Part shown: one piece after another, positions 1-7,320 of the stretch | How positions within the stretch are numbered: the stretch's first letter is position 1 | Layout: every line of letters starts with the position of its first letter | Source: Chloroflexota bacterium | GTDB lineage: Bacteria; Chloroflexota; Dehalococcoidia; UBA1151 | NCBI GenBank assembly: GCA_022561735.1 | Contig: JADFQR010000033.1 | Span: 1 to 9,144 of the forward strand | DNA: 9,144 nt | Direction of reading: 5' to 3' | Translations under genes and position numbers: made by a program | Notes under the pieces: generated by a model | Told to the model about the DNA's origin: nothing | Database searches by the model: none | What the model saw: the letters and a program-made list of their open reading frames with translations, nothing else

Positions 1-1327
1 CGACCAGCGACGTGTTAGAACGAAAATTCTGGGTGATCCGCGTGAGGCCGTCTTCCATATCGGAGCGCAGCCGGTTCAGCGTCGGCAGGTCGGCATGCCG
101 GAAGCGGTAGATCGACTGCTTCGGATCGCCGACGACGAACAGCGCACCCGGCGTTGGGCGTCCGACGCCCTCACGGTCGGTCAACTTCCGCACCAGCTCC
201 ACCTGCAGCGGGTCGGTGTCCTGGAACTCGTCGACGAGGATGTAGCGATACCGTTCCTGGAAGTGAAGCCGCGCGGAATCGTCTTTGAGCAACTCCACCG
301 CCCAGGTGAGCATGTCGTGGAACTCCGCCCGTCCGGCGCTCCGCCGCTCTTCGGCGTACGTTGTGACAAACTCCCGTAACGGTTCCAGCAGATCGCCTAA
401 CGCGACCCGGCGGAGGTCCGCAAACTCGCCGTTCAACATGTCCTGCAGGTCTTTCAGGCTGGCCTTAATTGACTTGCAGGCGTTGACGCCGCTCTCATCG
501 TCGTCCCAGTCTTTCTGCGCACCCCGGCTCGCGGAGATTCCGTTCTTGGGCAGACGGGCCAGCAGCCAGTCAGCATCCGCAGTTTCAGGGCCGATCTTCT
601 CCAGCCGCATGGCGAGCGCGTTAAACGTCTCAAGGCGTTCCGTCAGCCCGTCACCTTCAGCCAGGCGGCAGAACCGCGTCATACCGGGCAGCCATTGTCC
701 GGCTTCGACAATGGCCCGGGCGGTGACGCGCGGGACGCCGCCCGTTTCCTTGAAGTCATGATTGGCGATCAGGTGGTAGTTGGCATGTAGCTGCCGCGCC
801 GTGTCGTACAGAGCGGTGAGCGGCCTGTCCAGGCCGAGACGGAAAGCCGTGGCGAGCGCGCGCGCGAACTCACCTTCGTCCGGCTGATCGTCGAGCCAGC
901 GGGACCATGCCTCGTCGAACTCAAGCTCGGCCTGCACCTCGTCGACCGGCTCGATCACGGGCGGCAACCCCGCCTCCAACGGACGCTCCCGCAACATGGA
1001 AAGAGCGAACGAGTCGATCGTCTGAATTACGGCGAAGTCGATCTCACGCAGGGCGTCATCCAGCTTCTGACGTTCTTCGCTGCCCTCGTCCGCATCGTCG
1101 CGTGCCGCCGTTACGCTGTGCCGCACCTTTTCTCGTAATTCGGCGGCAGCGGCGCGTGTAAAAGTGATTACCACCAGGTTCGTGACCGGCACACCGCTCT
1201 TGATAAGCGCCGTTACACGGCCAACCAGCGCCGTGGTCTTCCCGGTGCCCGCTCCCGCCTCCACGAACAACGTGGAGGCCAGGTCTTCTTTGATTCGGCA
1301 ACGCGCCGCAGCATCTCTTGTTGTCAC
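1..1327 (-). CDS. addA: AddA/UvrD-type superfamily 1 DNA helicase, N-terminal part (gene runs off the window)
   Basis: ATP-dependent superfamily 1A helicase, the motor subunit of an AddAB/RecBCD-like complex that unwinds and resects broken DNA ends. About 442 codons are visible; the 3' part lies beyond base 1. Seen in order: Walker A EAGAGTGKTT at residues 23-32 (Lys30), motif Ia ITFTRAAAAELREKV at about 54-68, an Ib-like TIDSFALSML segment, Walker B with motif II YILVDEFQDTD (Asp366, Glu367), motif III VVGDPKQSIYRFR (Gln404) and motif IV ITQNFRSN at 431-438. The GTG start is chosen because it places Walker A at the usual distance from the N-terminus, follows a GAGGG-like ribosome site and overlaps the upstream stop as GTGA, which implies translational coupling. 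UvrD, PcrA and RecB share these motifs; the AddB-like partner favours AddA. The C-terminal nuclease expected of AddA cannot be checked here. Confidence 0.9.
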   Translation of the reverse strand, partial: MTTRDAAARCRIKEDLASTLFVEAGAGTGKTTALVGRVTALIKSGVPVTNLVVITFTRAAAAELREKVRHSVTAARDDADEGSEERQKLDDALREIDFAVIQTIDSFALSMLRERPLEAGLPPVIEPVDEVQAELEFDEAWSRWLDDQPDEGEFARALATAFRLGLDRPLTALYDTARQLHANYHLIANHDFKETGGVPRVTARAIVEAGQWLPGMTRFCRLAEGDGLTERLETFNALAMRLEKIGPETADADWLLARLPKNGISASRGAQKDWDDDESGVNACKSIKASLKDLQDMLNGEFADLRRVALGDLLEPLREFVTTYAEERRSAGRAEFHDMLTWAVELLKDDSARLHFQERYRYILVDEFQDTDPLQVELVRKLTDREGVGRPTPGALFVVGDPKQSIYRFRHADLPTLNRLRSDMEDGLTRITQNFRSNTSLV

Positions 1328-4300
1328 TGGCCCTCGCCCCCCGGGGTTTCGGCTGATCGGATGTCCGACAGGCCGGCGAGGCGCGCCGCTGCCGGGTCAC
1401 CCGCCTTACGCTCCCAGGCCCAGCCGCGACCGCCGGGGCAGATCCGGTCGTACGGGCAGTAGGCGCAGTTCTTAGGAGCAAACCGTCCCGATCCGTCCGG
1501 AATCGAACCGTCGCCCGGGTAAGCCGGGAACACCCCGTCCTGTATCCCTTCGATGATCTCGCCGACGACCTGCTTCAGCCGGGGAACGCTGTCCTCAAGG
1601 GACGTGGTGACGCGCCGAGCGCCTGCGGTGTCCATCACAAACCAGAACTCGGCATTGATCGCTGACGTCTCGGGCTTCCAGCCTTGTACCGCCAGGGCGT
1701 AAATCGGCAATTGGAGGTGCCGGCCGCCGTCTACCGGGTCCTTCTTGATACCGGAGAAGTTATCGGCGCGGCCGCTCTTGTAATCGATCACCGTGGCGCG
1801 CGAACCGTCATCGCTGAAATCGACGCGATCGATCCATCCCTTGAACCGGACCGTCCTGTCGCCGGGAAGCTGCAGCACTACCGCCGGGACCGCCTCGCCG
1901 TCGCCGAACCCCAGCTCCGTCGCCACGGGGCGCTCACCTCGTTCCTCGATCCGGGAACGGTGTACGTCCAGGAAATCGAGCAGGCCGCGACCGATCCGCT
2001 CGCGTTCCAGGCGCCACATGACCGGCCTGCCCGTAAGGCCGTTGCGTTCAAAAGCGTCCATCTGCTGCTGCGCAACCTCTTGCAGACGCGCCGCGTCCGC
2101 GTCCGCGTTGCGTGGAGGGTTGGCCAGGGTCTCCTTCACGAACCGGTCGAGGATGTCGTGAATCAGGATGCCCCGATCCAGGGCGCTCAGCGTCTCGACG
2201 GCTTCCGGAGCTTCGGTCGGCTCTACGCCCACCTCGTATCGGAGAAAATACTTGAACGGGCATGTGGCCCATGACTCCAGGCGCGTTGGGGACGCAGCGC
2301 CAGAAAGTGAGACGGGTGACCAGATCACCCTGTGAGCCCCGGAGTCGTCCCCGGGAGCGTTACCCGGGGCCCGTCCGATAGCGCCGTCCCAAACCGTGAA
2401 CCGATTTGTGCGGAAACGGCCTTGCTCCAGATCGCGGCCGAGACCGAGCGTTGCCCCGGAGGATCGGAACAGGTAATGGCCGGTTAGCTCTCGATCAGAT
2501 TTGATCCATGCGGCCAGGCTTTTTAAATCGTATTCGTACCGGTCAGCCGGTTCGGCTTCAAGCGGCTGCTGTGCTGCCGGCGCCACGATTTCCACGGGGC
2601 TATCGCTGGCATCAAGCAGGTCAGCGCCGAGCGGTTTTCCGCTGACCGCCTCGGCGGCCTCCCTGAACCAGCGTGACGGCCACACGAGCCGGGTTGCGCC
2701 GGGCTGCGAACGCGGCCAGAGAAGCACGCGTAGCGGCGCAGTTCCGAGGGCCGTCAGGTAGCGTCGCCGGGCGCTGGCGCGCTCGTCGGCCAGGGTTTTA
2801 AGGCCCGGCAAGGCGCTTCGCAACGCGTCCGGGAGCAGCGGGTCCTCAGAACCGATCGACGGGTAGTGGCCTTCCGCCATGCCGATCACGTAGATCCGGT
2901 CAAAATCGCACCCCACCGCCTGCCTAAGGGGGGCCACAAACACGCCCCGGCCGAGCCGCCCCACACGTGCGAGAGGGCGATCAAGCTCCTGCATAAGTGT
3001 TCGGCGGAACCTTTCGAAGGTTGGCGGCGGCAGGTCGATCGAATCAAGGTCGGCGATAGCGTCCAGCACCTTGCTGACGGCCTGTGCCGCGTCGTCCTGA
3101 TCTGCGTCCGGTCCGGCCCCGATACCCTGACCGCCGTATCGATCGGCCAGCCTCCGTATCCACGCCACGAACTCACGCCACGACGCGCCCGTGTCCGCCG
3201 GTGAACCTTCCGCCGCCAGTTCTCGAACAAACTCGCGCAGCCGGTCTGACTCGTTGGCCTCGGCTATCCATCCTGACCGCGCCGCCTCGTCGCCCTCGTC
3301 CTGGCGCGCCGCCTTATCCGCCCTTGCCCGCAGTCGAGCTGCGTGCGACGCCAGCCGATCATTCCACGATGCGGCGCCCTCTACTACGCCTGCTCGGCGC
3401 GAAATCACGTCCCACCTGGCGCCGGCCGCCGGTCGCCCGTCTGCGCCTTTGACGTCACTTCCCGTGACCCAGGCAGCGAGCCGGTCCCTGGCAAACCCGG
3501 GCTCACCGCCGGAACCCGGGTTCCGGGTGTCCCGGGATTCCCGGGATTCGAGGGTCGCAAGCAGCCCCAGGATCCAGCGCCCGAACGGCGTCTGCGCCAG
3601 TGTGACCGTTGACGGCCCTGAAATCGGCACGCCGTTCAACTCGAACGCCTCGGTCAGCCGCGGTCCGTAGGAAGATTCCTCAAAGAACACGCCGACGCGT
3701 CCGAACGGGGTGCCGTCACGTGCGGCGGCGAGTACGTCGCGGACAATCCAGCGCGCCTCTTCGGCCGGGTCTGGAACGGAGATCAGCCTGAACTCGCCTC
3801 GCGCCGGTTGAGTGTCCGGCTCTGGAACCGGCACCCCCGGGAGCCGGGCCATGAGGCGATCACTATCACCGTCTCCGGTGCCGCCGATCAGGACCCTTGT
3901 CGTGGGATGGTGGAGCAGTGCGGATACAAGTTCACGGTGCTGCTGCGGCGGCTCTTCCACAAGTACCAGCACGATTCGGCCGAACCGGTTCAGCGCCTGC
4001 GCGTTGATGCGCACCGCGTCCGCAGCGGTGCTGGCGGTGTCGGAAGGTCCGGTGAAGATACTGGCGCGCTCCCGGTAGCGCCGCCACAGTCCCGCCACCG
4101 CCGATATGTACGCTGACCCTGTATCCCGCGTGAGGCTATCGCCCCATCCGGGGTCATCTGGATCAACCCGCGCCGCGTCCAGGTCGTCCAACGTGCGGTG
4201 CAGGGCGCGGTGGAACCCGTCCTGCTCACGGATGCGGCTGAGAACCTCCGGCAGATTAGCCGTCGGGTCGGTGGCGACGGCGTAGACGATCTCTGACGCT

Positions 4301-4578
4301 CGTAATCGGGACAGGCGCTGTCTGCCGTCCTCCGGCCCGGCGATCGCGTCGGCGAAGTCCTCTAACCGAAGGAACTGGACGTTAAAAAGCGGGCCGTCTG
4401 CCGCGAGGCGCCGCCGCAGGAAGTAGGCGCTCTGAAACGAGGGGACGACCACCGTAACCGGGCCGAGCGGGTTGTCGCCTCCGGTGTCGCTTTTGGCGAC
4501 CGTGATCTCGTCACGCAGCGCCCCGATCAGTGGCTCGCCCAGCGGAACCCAGCGCGGGCCGGGCCCATGTTGAGTCAT
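1324..4578 (-). CDS. addB: AddB-like PD-(D/E)XK nuclease with four-cysteine Fe-S site, helicase-nuclease subunit
   Basis: Predicted nuclease and scaffold subunit of an AddAB-type double-strand-break resection complex; 1084 residues, close to the usual AddB length. The N-terminal two thirds resembles an inactivated helicase fold and includes VIGMAEGHYP at 564-573, a typical AddB segment. The C-terminal domain is intact: His807, Glu888, Asp917 in GWIDRVD, Asp932 and Lys934 in VIDYKSG, and the QLPIY motif (Gln956, Tyr960). Cys773 in SWATCPFKYF together with Cys1038, Cys1041 and Cys1047 fits the AddB iron-sulfur staple, whose last three cysteines are spaced Cx2Cx5C. No Walker A is visible near the N-terminus, where the segment reads VTVVVPSFQSAYFLRRRL; Bacillus AddB has one there. 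A low-complexity ESR-ESR-DTR-NPG linker lies near 344-355. The ATG start lacks a good ribosome site. The stop overlaps the GTG of addA. Confidence 0.9.
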   Translation of the reverse strand: MTQHGPGPRWVPLGEPLIGALRDEITVAKSDTGGDNPLGPVTVVVPSFQSAYFLRRRLAADGPLFNVQFLRLEDFADAIAGPEDGRQRLSRLRASEIVYAVATDPTANLPEVLSRIREQDGFHRALHRTLDDLDAARVDPDDPGWGDSLTRDTGSAYISAVAGLWRRYRERASIFTGPSDTASTAADAVRINAQALNRFGRIVLVLVEEPPQQHRELVSALLHHPTTRVLIGGTGDGDSDRLMARLPGVPVPEPDTQPARGEFRLISVPDPAEEARWIVRDVLAAARDGTPFGRVGVFFEESSYGPRLTEAFELNGVPISGPSTVTLAQTPFGRWILGLLATLESRESRDTRNPGSGGEPGFARDRLAAWVTGSDVKGADGRPAAGARWDVISRRAGVVEGAASWNDRLASHAARLRARADKAARQDEGDEAARSGWIAEANESDRLREFVRELAAEGSPADTGASWREFVAWIRRLADRYGGQGIGAGPDADQDDAAQAVSKVLDAIADLDSIDLPPPTFERFRRTLMQELDRPLARVGRLGRGVFVAPLRQAVGCDFDRIYVIGMAEGHYPSIGSEDPLLPDALRSALPGLKTLADERASARRRYLTALGTAPLRVLLWPRSQPGATRLVWPSRWFREAAEAVSGKPLGADLLDASDSPVEIVAPAAQQPLEAEPADRYEYDLKSLAAWIKSDRELTGHYLFRSSGATLGLGRDLEQGRFRTNRFTVWDGAIGRAPGNAPGDDSGAHRVIWSPVSLSGAASPTRLESWATCPFKYFLRYEVGVEPTEAPEAVETLSALDRGILIHDILDRFVKETLANPPRNADADAARLQEVAQQQMDAFERNGLTGRPVMWRLERERIGRGLLDFLDVHRSRIEERGERPVATELGFGDGEAVPAVVLQLPGDRTVRFKGWIDRVDFSDDGSRATVIDYKSGRADNFSGIKKDPVDGGRHLQLPIYALAVQGWKPETSAINAEFWFVMDTAGARRVTTSLEDSVPRLKQVVGEIIEGIQDGVFPAYPGDGSIPDGSGRFAPKNCAYCPYDRICPGGRGWAWERKAGDPAAARLAGLSDIRSAETPGGEGQ
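3514..3549 (-). repeat. In-frame 9-nt degenerate tandem array inside the AddB-like gene
   Basis: Four consecutive 9-base units read on the minus strand as GAATCCCGG, GAATCCCGG, GACACCCGG and AACCCGGGT, encoding ESR-ESR-DTR-NPG. The first two are identical. The array falls in a Gly/Ser/Pro-rich stretch that looks like a flexible linker. The unit is a multiple of three, so copy-number change would keep the frame. Confidence 0.6.
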
Positions 4579-4627
4579 ACGGCATCGGCCATAACGCTGC
4601 GTGTGGTGGTCGGCCAGAGGATGTGAG

Positions 4628-4702
4628 TGGTACCCCCGGTGAGACTCGAACTCACGCCCCCGGCTTCGGAGGCCGGTACTCTATCCGCTGAGCTACGGGG
4701 GC
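4628..4702 (-). tRNA. tRNA-Arg with anticodon CCG, 3' CCA encoded
   Basis: A full cloverleaf can be folded on the minus strand. The 5' acceptor strand GCCCCCG (4702-4696) pairs with CGGGGGT (4638-4632), with one G-U at the end. The D stem is GCTC/GAGT around loop AGCGGATA. The anticodon stem CCGGC/GCCGG closes loop CTCCGAA, so the anticodon is CCG (4669-4667), which reads Arg codon CGG. The variable loop has four bases. The T arm is GTGAG-TTCGAGT-CTCAC. The discriminator base is A at 4631, and CCA is encoded at 4630-4628. Arg(CCG) matches the heavy use of CGG in this GC-rich window. The gene lies between the antiporter and addB with no obvious terminator before addB. Confidence 0.97.
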
Positions 4703-4716
4703 ACGTCGGCGGCTCA

Positions 4717-4722
4717 AATATA
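4717..4722 (-). promoter_or_regulatory. Probable extended -10 promoter element for tRNA-Arg
   Basis: The minus strand reads TGC-TATATT, an extended -10 (TGn plus a TATAAT-like hexamer), ending 14 bases before the mature tRNA 5' end. Transcription would start about eight bases upstream of the tRNA, a normal short leader. No convincing -35 is present at 16-18 bases, which an extended -10 can tolerate. Confidence 0.4.
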
Positions 4723-4732
4723 GCACGCCCGG

Positions 4733-4773
4733 AATCCCACGAGGTGATGGCCCAGCCGTGCGCCCGTGGGACT
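4733..4773 (-). terminator. Long-loop inverted repeat just after the antiporter stop, possible terminator
   Basis: AGTCCCACG (minus strand, 4773-4765) can pair with CGTGGGATT (4741-4733), nine pairs with one G-U and a 23-base loop. It begins five bases after the antiporter TAA and precedes the tRNA promoter, a sensible place to end the antiporter transcript. There is no U-tract and the loop is large, so intrinsic termination is doubtful. Confidence 0.3.
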
Positions 4774-4777
4774 CCCG

Positions 4778-6145
4778 TTACTCGCCTTCTGGCTGTTTCC
4801 GTTCGCCATGATCCTTCGTATCGCCCATCGGCCGCCGAAGGCCGGACCCGCCGGAGGCGAATGCAGGCACCAGGAAGATCGGAGCGACGAGTGTCGTAAC
4901 GATAGTCATGAGGATGGCGACGCCGAACACGTCCTGACCGATCACCCCGCTCGCCAAACCGATGCCGGCGATGATCAGCGCCACCTCTCCGCGCGGCAGC
5001 ATGCCCAGCGCCACGCGCCACGCGCCACGGCGATTGAAACCAACCGCCAGCGCCGGTAGCCCGGCGCCAACAATCTTGCTCACGATCCCGAGGATGCTGA
5101 GCACGATGCCAAAGTAGATCGCTCCGCTCATCGCGCCGAGGTCTACCTGCATCCCGATCACCACGAAAAACACCGGCACGATGAAGTGACCGATCTGGAT
5201 CATCGGATCCTCTATCCGGTGTTTGAGCTCCGTGCTGGAAAGCGCCAGTCCCATGGTGTAGGCCCCGATGATCATCGCCAGCCCGAAGTAGATTTCTGCG
5301 ACCGCGGACGCCATGAACGCCAGGAACAACGCCAGCCCGACAAGAACCCCCGGGCTGCGGAACCAGAGGAAAGCGTCCGAGATTCGCTTTGCCGCCAGGC
5401 TTCCAAGAATCATCAACCCGAGCCAGAAACCGATCGCCTTGGCCGCAATGATGCCGATGTCTACTACCGACACCTCACCCGTATCCGCGATGCCGATGAT
5501 GATCGCCACGATCAGTATTCCGAGCACGTCATCCACGACGGCCCCGGCCATGACGGTGGTTCCTTCCGGCGTGTCCAGACGCCGTATGTCCGCGAGCACG
5601 CGCGCCGTGATGCCTATGGAGGTCGCAGTCATGATGGCGCCCACGAACAGGGCCGGGAGCAGGTCGGCCGTGCTGTCAAAACTGGCGAACCCCATGGCGA
5701 TGGTCGCCATGAACCCGAACGCAAACGGCACCACGACGCCCCCGGCGGCTACGGCCGTCGCAGGGCGTATCCACCGGAAGAACTGCTGGCGGTTTGTTTC
5801 CAGTCCGGCCTGGAAGAGCAGGATGATCGCAGCAACCTGGGCGACGAAAAACAGTTCGTCGGCGACCGGGGTTATCGCCTCGATCTTTTCACCCAACTCG
5901 TTGATCGTGAACGGTATCTCAAAAAGCGGACCGAACGAACCGATCTCGATGCCGCCCAGCGCAAAAGGGCCGATCAAGATACCGGCTCCAAGTTCACCAA
6001 GCACCGGCGGAAGTGAAGCGAATCGCTGCACCATTTCCCCGCCTAACTTGGCGGCAAGGATGATGAAAGCGAGGAGAAGGACCAGGCTGGCCACCTCCTC
6101 GAGGGGAGATTCGGCCACGCTGAGAAGCGGCACAGGGATGTTCAT
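4778..6145 (-). CDS. CPA2-family Na+/H+ antiporter (NapA-like, two-aspartate type)
   Basis: Inner-membrane monovalent cation/proton antiporter of the CPA2 family, expected to export Na+ (or K+) in exchange for protons for pH and salt homeostasis. The 455-residue protein is almost entirely hydrophobic and consistent with 12-13 membrane helices spread from about residue 16 to 430. Diagnostic features are the ion-binding pair Asp205-Asp206 in AGAVVDDVLGI, the nearby unwound-helix segment TATSIGITARVL (173-184), Lys357 in SKIVGAGLPA at the position of the conserved NapA/NhaA TM10 lysine, and GMLPRGEVALI (381-391) typical of CPA2. Having both aspartates suggests electrogenic exchange by analogy with NapA. 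The short charged C-terminal tail (about 432-455) has no TrkA-N or RCK domain, which argues against a Kef-type gated K+ channel. The ATG has no Shine-Dalgarno sequence; see the promoter entry upstream. Confidence 0.88.
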   Translation of the reverse strand: MNIPVPLLSVAESPLEEVASLVLLLAFIILAAKLGGEMVQRFASLPPVLGELGAGILIGPFALGGIEIGSFGPLFEIPFTINELGEKIEAITPVADELFFVAQVAAIILLFQAGLETNRQQFFRWIRPATAVAAGGVVVPFAFGFMATIAMGFASFDSTADLLPALFVGAIMTATSIGITARVLADIRRLDTPEGTTVMAGAVVDDVLGILIVAIIIGIADTGEVSVVDIGIIAAKAIGFWLGLMILGSLAAKRISDAFLWFRSPGVLVGLALFLAFMASAVAEIYFGLAMIIGAYTMGLALSSTELKHRIEDPMIQIGHFIVPVFFVVIGMQVDLGAMSGAIYFGIVLSILGIVSKIVGAGLPALAVGFNRRGAWRVALGMLPRGEVALIIAGIGLASGVIGQDVFGVAILMTIVTTLVAPIFLVPAFASGGSGLRRPMGDTKDHGERKQPEGE

Positions 6146-6243
6146 ACCGGCGATGTTATCTGTGTCCCAATATCTGCGTCACTTGCAATCCGGGCCTGTT
6201 GAGGTGAGAAACCGGATCAATTCACGGGACCGCGCGGGGGATC
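6146..6243. other. truB-antiporter intergenic region
   Basis: Ninety-eight bases lie between the truB stop and the antiporter ATG. Apart from the candidate promoter I see only a GC palindrome (CCGCGCGG) shortly after the truB stop. There is no hairpin with a U-tract, so the end of the truB transcript is not evident. Confidence 0.5.
6155..6182 (-). promoter_or_regulatory. Candidate promoter for the antiporter, giving a nearly leaderless transcript
   Basis: On the minus strand GTGACG (6182-6177) is followed after 16 bases by GATAAC (6160-6155), 8 of 12 matches to TTGACA/TATAAT. The -10 ends nine bases before the ATG, so transcription would begin two or three bases from the start codon. This agrees with the absence of a ribosome-binding site. 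Confidence 0.3.
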
Positions 6244-7155
6244 TCAATTGGCCATCAAGACCCTGATCGGGGTTAGCTGGCCGAGCACGGCGTCATAAAT
6301 CATCAGAGCGATCAACTCCCCGTCCCGGTTGTACGCCCGTACCTCGGTCCCCCCCGCCGGCAACCCCTTGCCTGCGTCTCCCCGGATTCCAGGGACTCCA
6401 ATTTGAACAGACTGGCCATGGCTGACCGCTTCCTCCTGAACGGGATCCATGACTACCGCCGGCAGGTCAAGAAACGCCGCGTCAATGGGGTACAGCAATC
6501 GCTCCCAGTCACCGTCATTTGCGGCCTGCTCAATCTCGTCAAGCGTGACCGCATCTTCCAGGATGAACGGACCCACCTGCGACCGAACAAGCCCGGCGAG
6601 GTGCGCCGCGTTGTCCAGCGCAAGGCCGATTTCGTGAACAACTGACCGGGCGTAAAAACCGCTTCCGCACTCGATGGTCAACTCCAGTGACGGTGGTTCT
6701 CCGGATGCGATCTCACCGGTAGTCACCCCCCAGGACGTGATCTCAAGGGAATACACCATCACCTCACGCGCCTTGCGCTCAACCTCTTTGCCGGCGCGCG
6801 CCAGCTTGTACAACCTGACCCCGTCTATCTTCACTGCGCTGTACATGGGCGGGACCTGGCTGATCGGTCCGGTGAACCGGGGAAGAACGGCCTCGATAGC
6901 ATCACGGGTGATCGCGGACGCATCGAACTCGGCCGTGACCCGCCCCGATGCGTCGTACGTGTCGGTTGCCGTGCCGAACCGGGCTGTTGCCTGGTACACC
7001 TTGCGGCCCTGGACAAACCGGTCGATGAACCGCGTCGCTCGCCCGATGCAGATCGGCAGCACCCCGGTCGCGTCCGGGTCCAGGGTTCCGCCGTGCCCGA
7101 CCTTTCGCTGGCCGGTCAGCCGCCGGATCACCCGGATAACGTCCATCGAGGTCAT
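6244..7155 (-). CDS. truB: tRNA pseudouridine(55) synthase TruB, N-terminal start unresolved
   Basis: Isomerises U55 in the T-loop of tRNAs to pseudouridine. Numbered from the ATG at 7155 (303 residues): KVGHGGTLDPDATG at 18-31 with catalytic Asp26, KVYQATARFG at 52-61 (conserved Tyr54), VPPMYSAVKIDG at 101-112 and CGSGFYARSVVHEIG at 163-177. A short PUA-like C-terminal region begins near 231. Oddly, the family's conserved N-terminal segment is encoded upstream of this ATG: codons 7182-7156 read FLNVNKPAG, followed by MTSMDV. The frame stays open for 56 codons back to the rbfA stop at 7323-7321 with no ATG, GTG or TTG. The listed start is therefore a minimum and the true protein is probably longer at the N-terminus. 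Initiation may be at a rare codon, by frame change from GTG 7324, or this may be a sequence error. The rbfA-truB order is classical. Confidence 0.93.
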   Translation of the reverse strand: MTSMDVIRVIRRLTGQRKVGHGGTLDPDATGVLPICIGRATRFIDRFVQGRKVYQATARFGTATDTYDASGRVTAEFDASAITRDAIEAVLPRFTGPISQVPPMYSAVKIDGVRLYKLARAGKEVERKAREVMVYSLEITSWGVTTGEIASGEPPSLELTIECGSGFYARSVVHEIGLALDNAAHLAGLVRSQVGPFILEDAVTLDEIEQAANDGDWERLLYPIDAAFLDLPAVVMDPVQEEAVSHGQSVQIGVPGIRGDAGKGLPAGGTEVRAYNRDGELIALMIYDAVLGQLTPIRVLMAN

Positions 7156-7252
7156 GCCGGCGGGTTTGTTGACGTTCAGGAAACCGCCCGTGATCTGCGG
7201 CGGCCGTTCCTTTCGAGGTGTGGCGACCTGTGCGGGGGCGTCTGCCAGGCTA

Positions 7253-7258
7253 TTTTTT
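7253..7258 (-). other. A6 homopolymer at the putative truB frame-change point
   Basis: The minus strand reads GGGAAAAAATAG. In the frame of the GTG at 7324 this is GGG-AAA-AAA-TAG, ending a 25-codon reading frame. In the truB frame it is GGA-AAA-AAT-AGC and open. Loss of one A, gain of two, or a +1 shift would join the GTG-initiated frame to truB. Homopolymers of this kind are sites of polymerase slippage and of sequencing error. Confidence 0.5.
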
Positions 7259-7264
7259 CCCGAT

Positions 7265-7300
7265 GGCCGGATTGGCCGGATTGGCCGGATTGGCCGGATT
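7265..7300. repeat. Four exact 9-bp tandem repeats between rbfA and truB
   Basis: Plus strand ggccggatt four times in a row; on the minus strand AATCCGGCC four times. Read in the truB frame it gives a Pro-Ile-Arg repeat; read from GTG 7324 it gives Asn-Pro-Ala. The 9-base period keeps either frame, and no stop occurs in these two frames within the array, which fits an N-terminal coding extension but does not prove one. Confidence 0.8.
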
Positions 7301-7320
7301 GGACGAACTGGCCGGACCGT

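Noticed and set aside
4628..4702. tRNA-associated integration site (attachment site) with a mobile element
   Set aside because: Both flanks are housekeeping genes, no integrase is present, and I saw no second copy of the tRNA 3' end in the window.
5186..6266. Long plus-strand open frames opposite the antiporter (276 and 317 codons)
   Set aside because: They are antisense to a clear membrane protein. Their compositions (Arg/Asp/His-rich and Met/Ser/Thr/Ala-rich) are the expected reverse reading of hydrophobic GC-rich codons.
7265..7300. CRISPR-like array
   Set aside because: The repeats are contiguous 9-base units with no spacers, so this is a simple tandem repeat.
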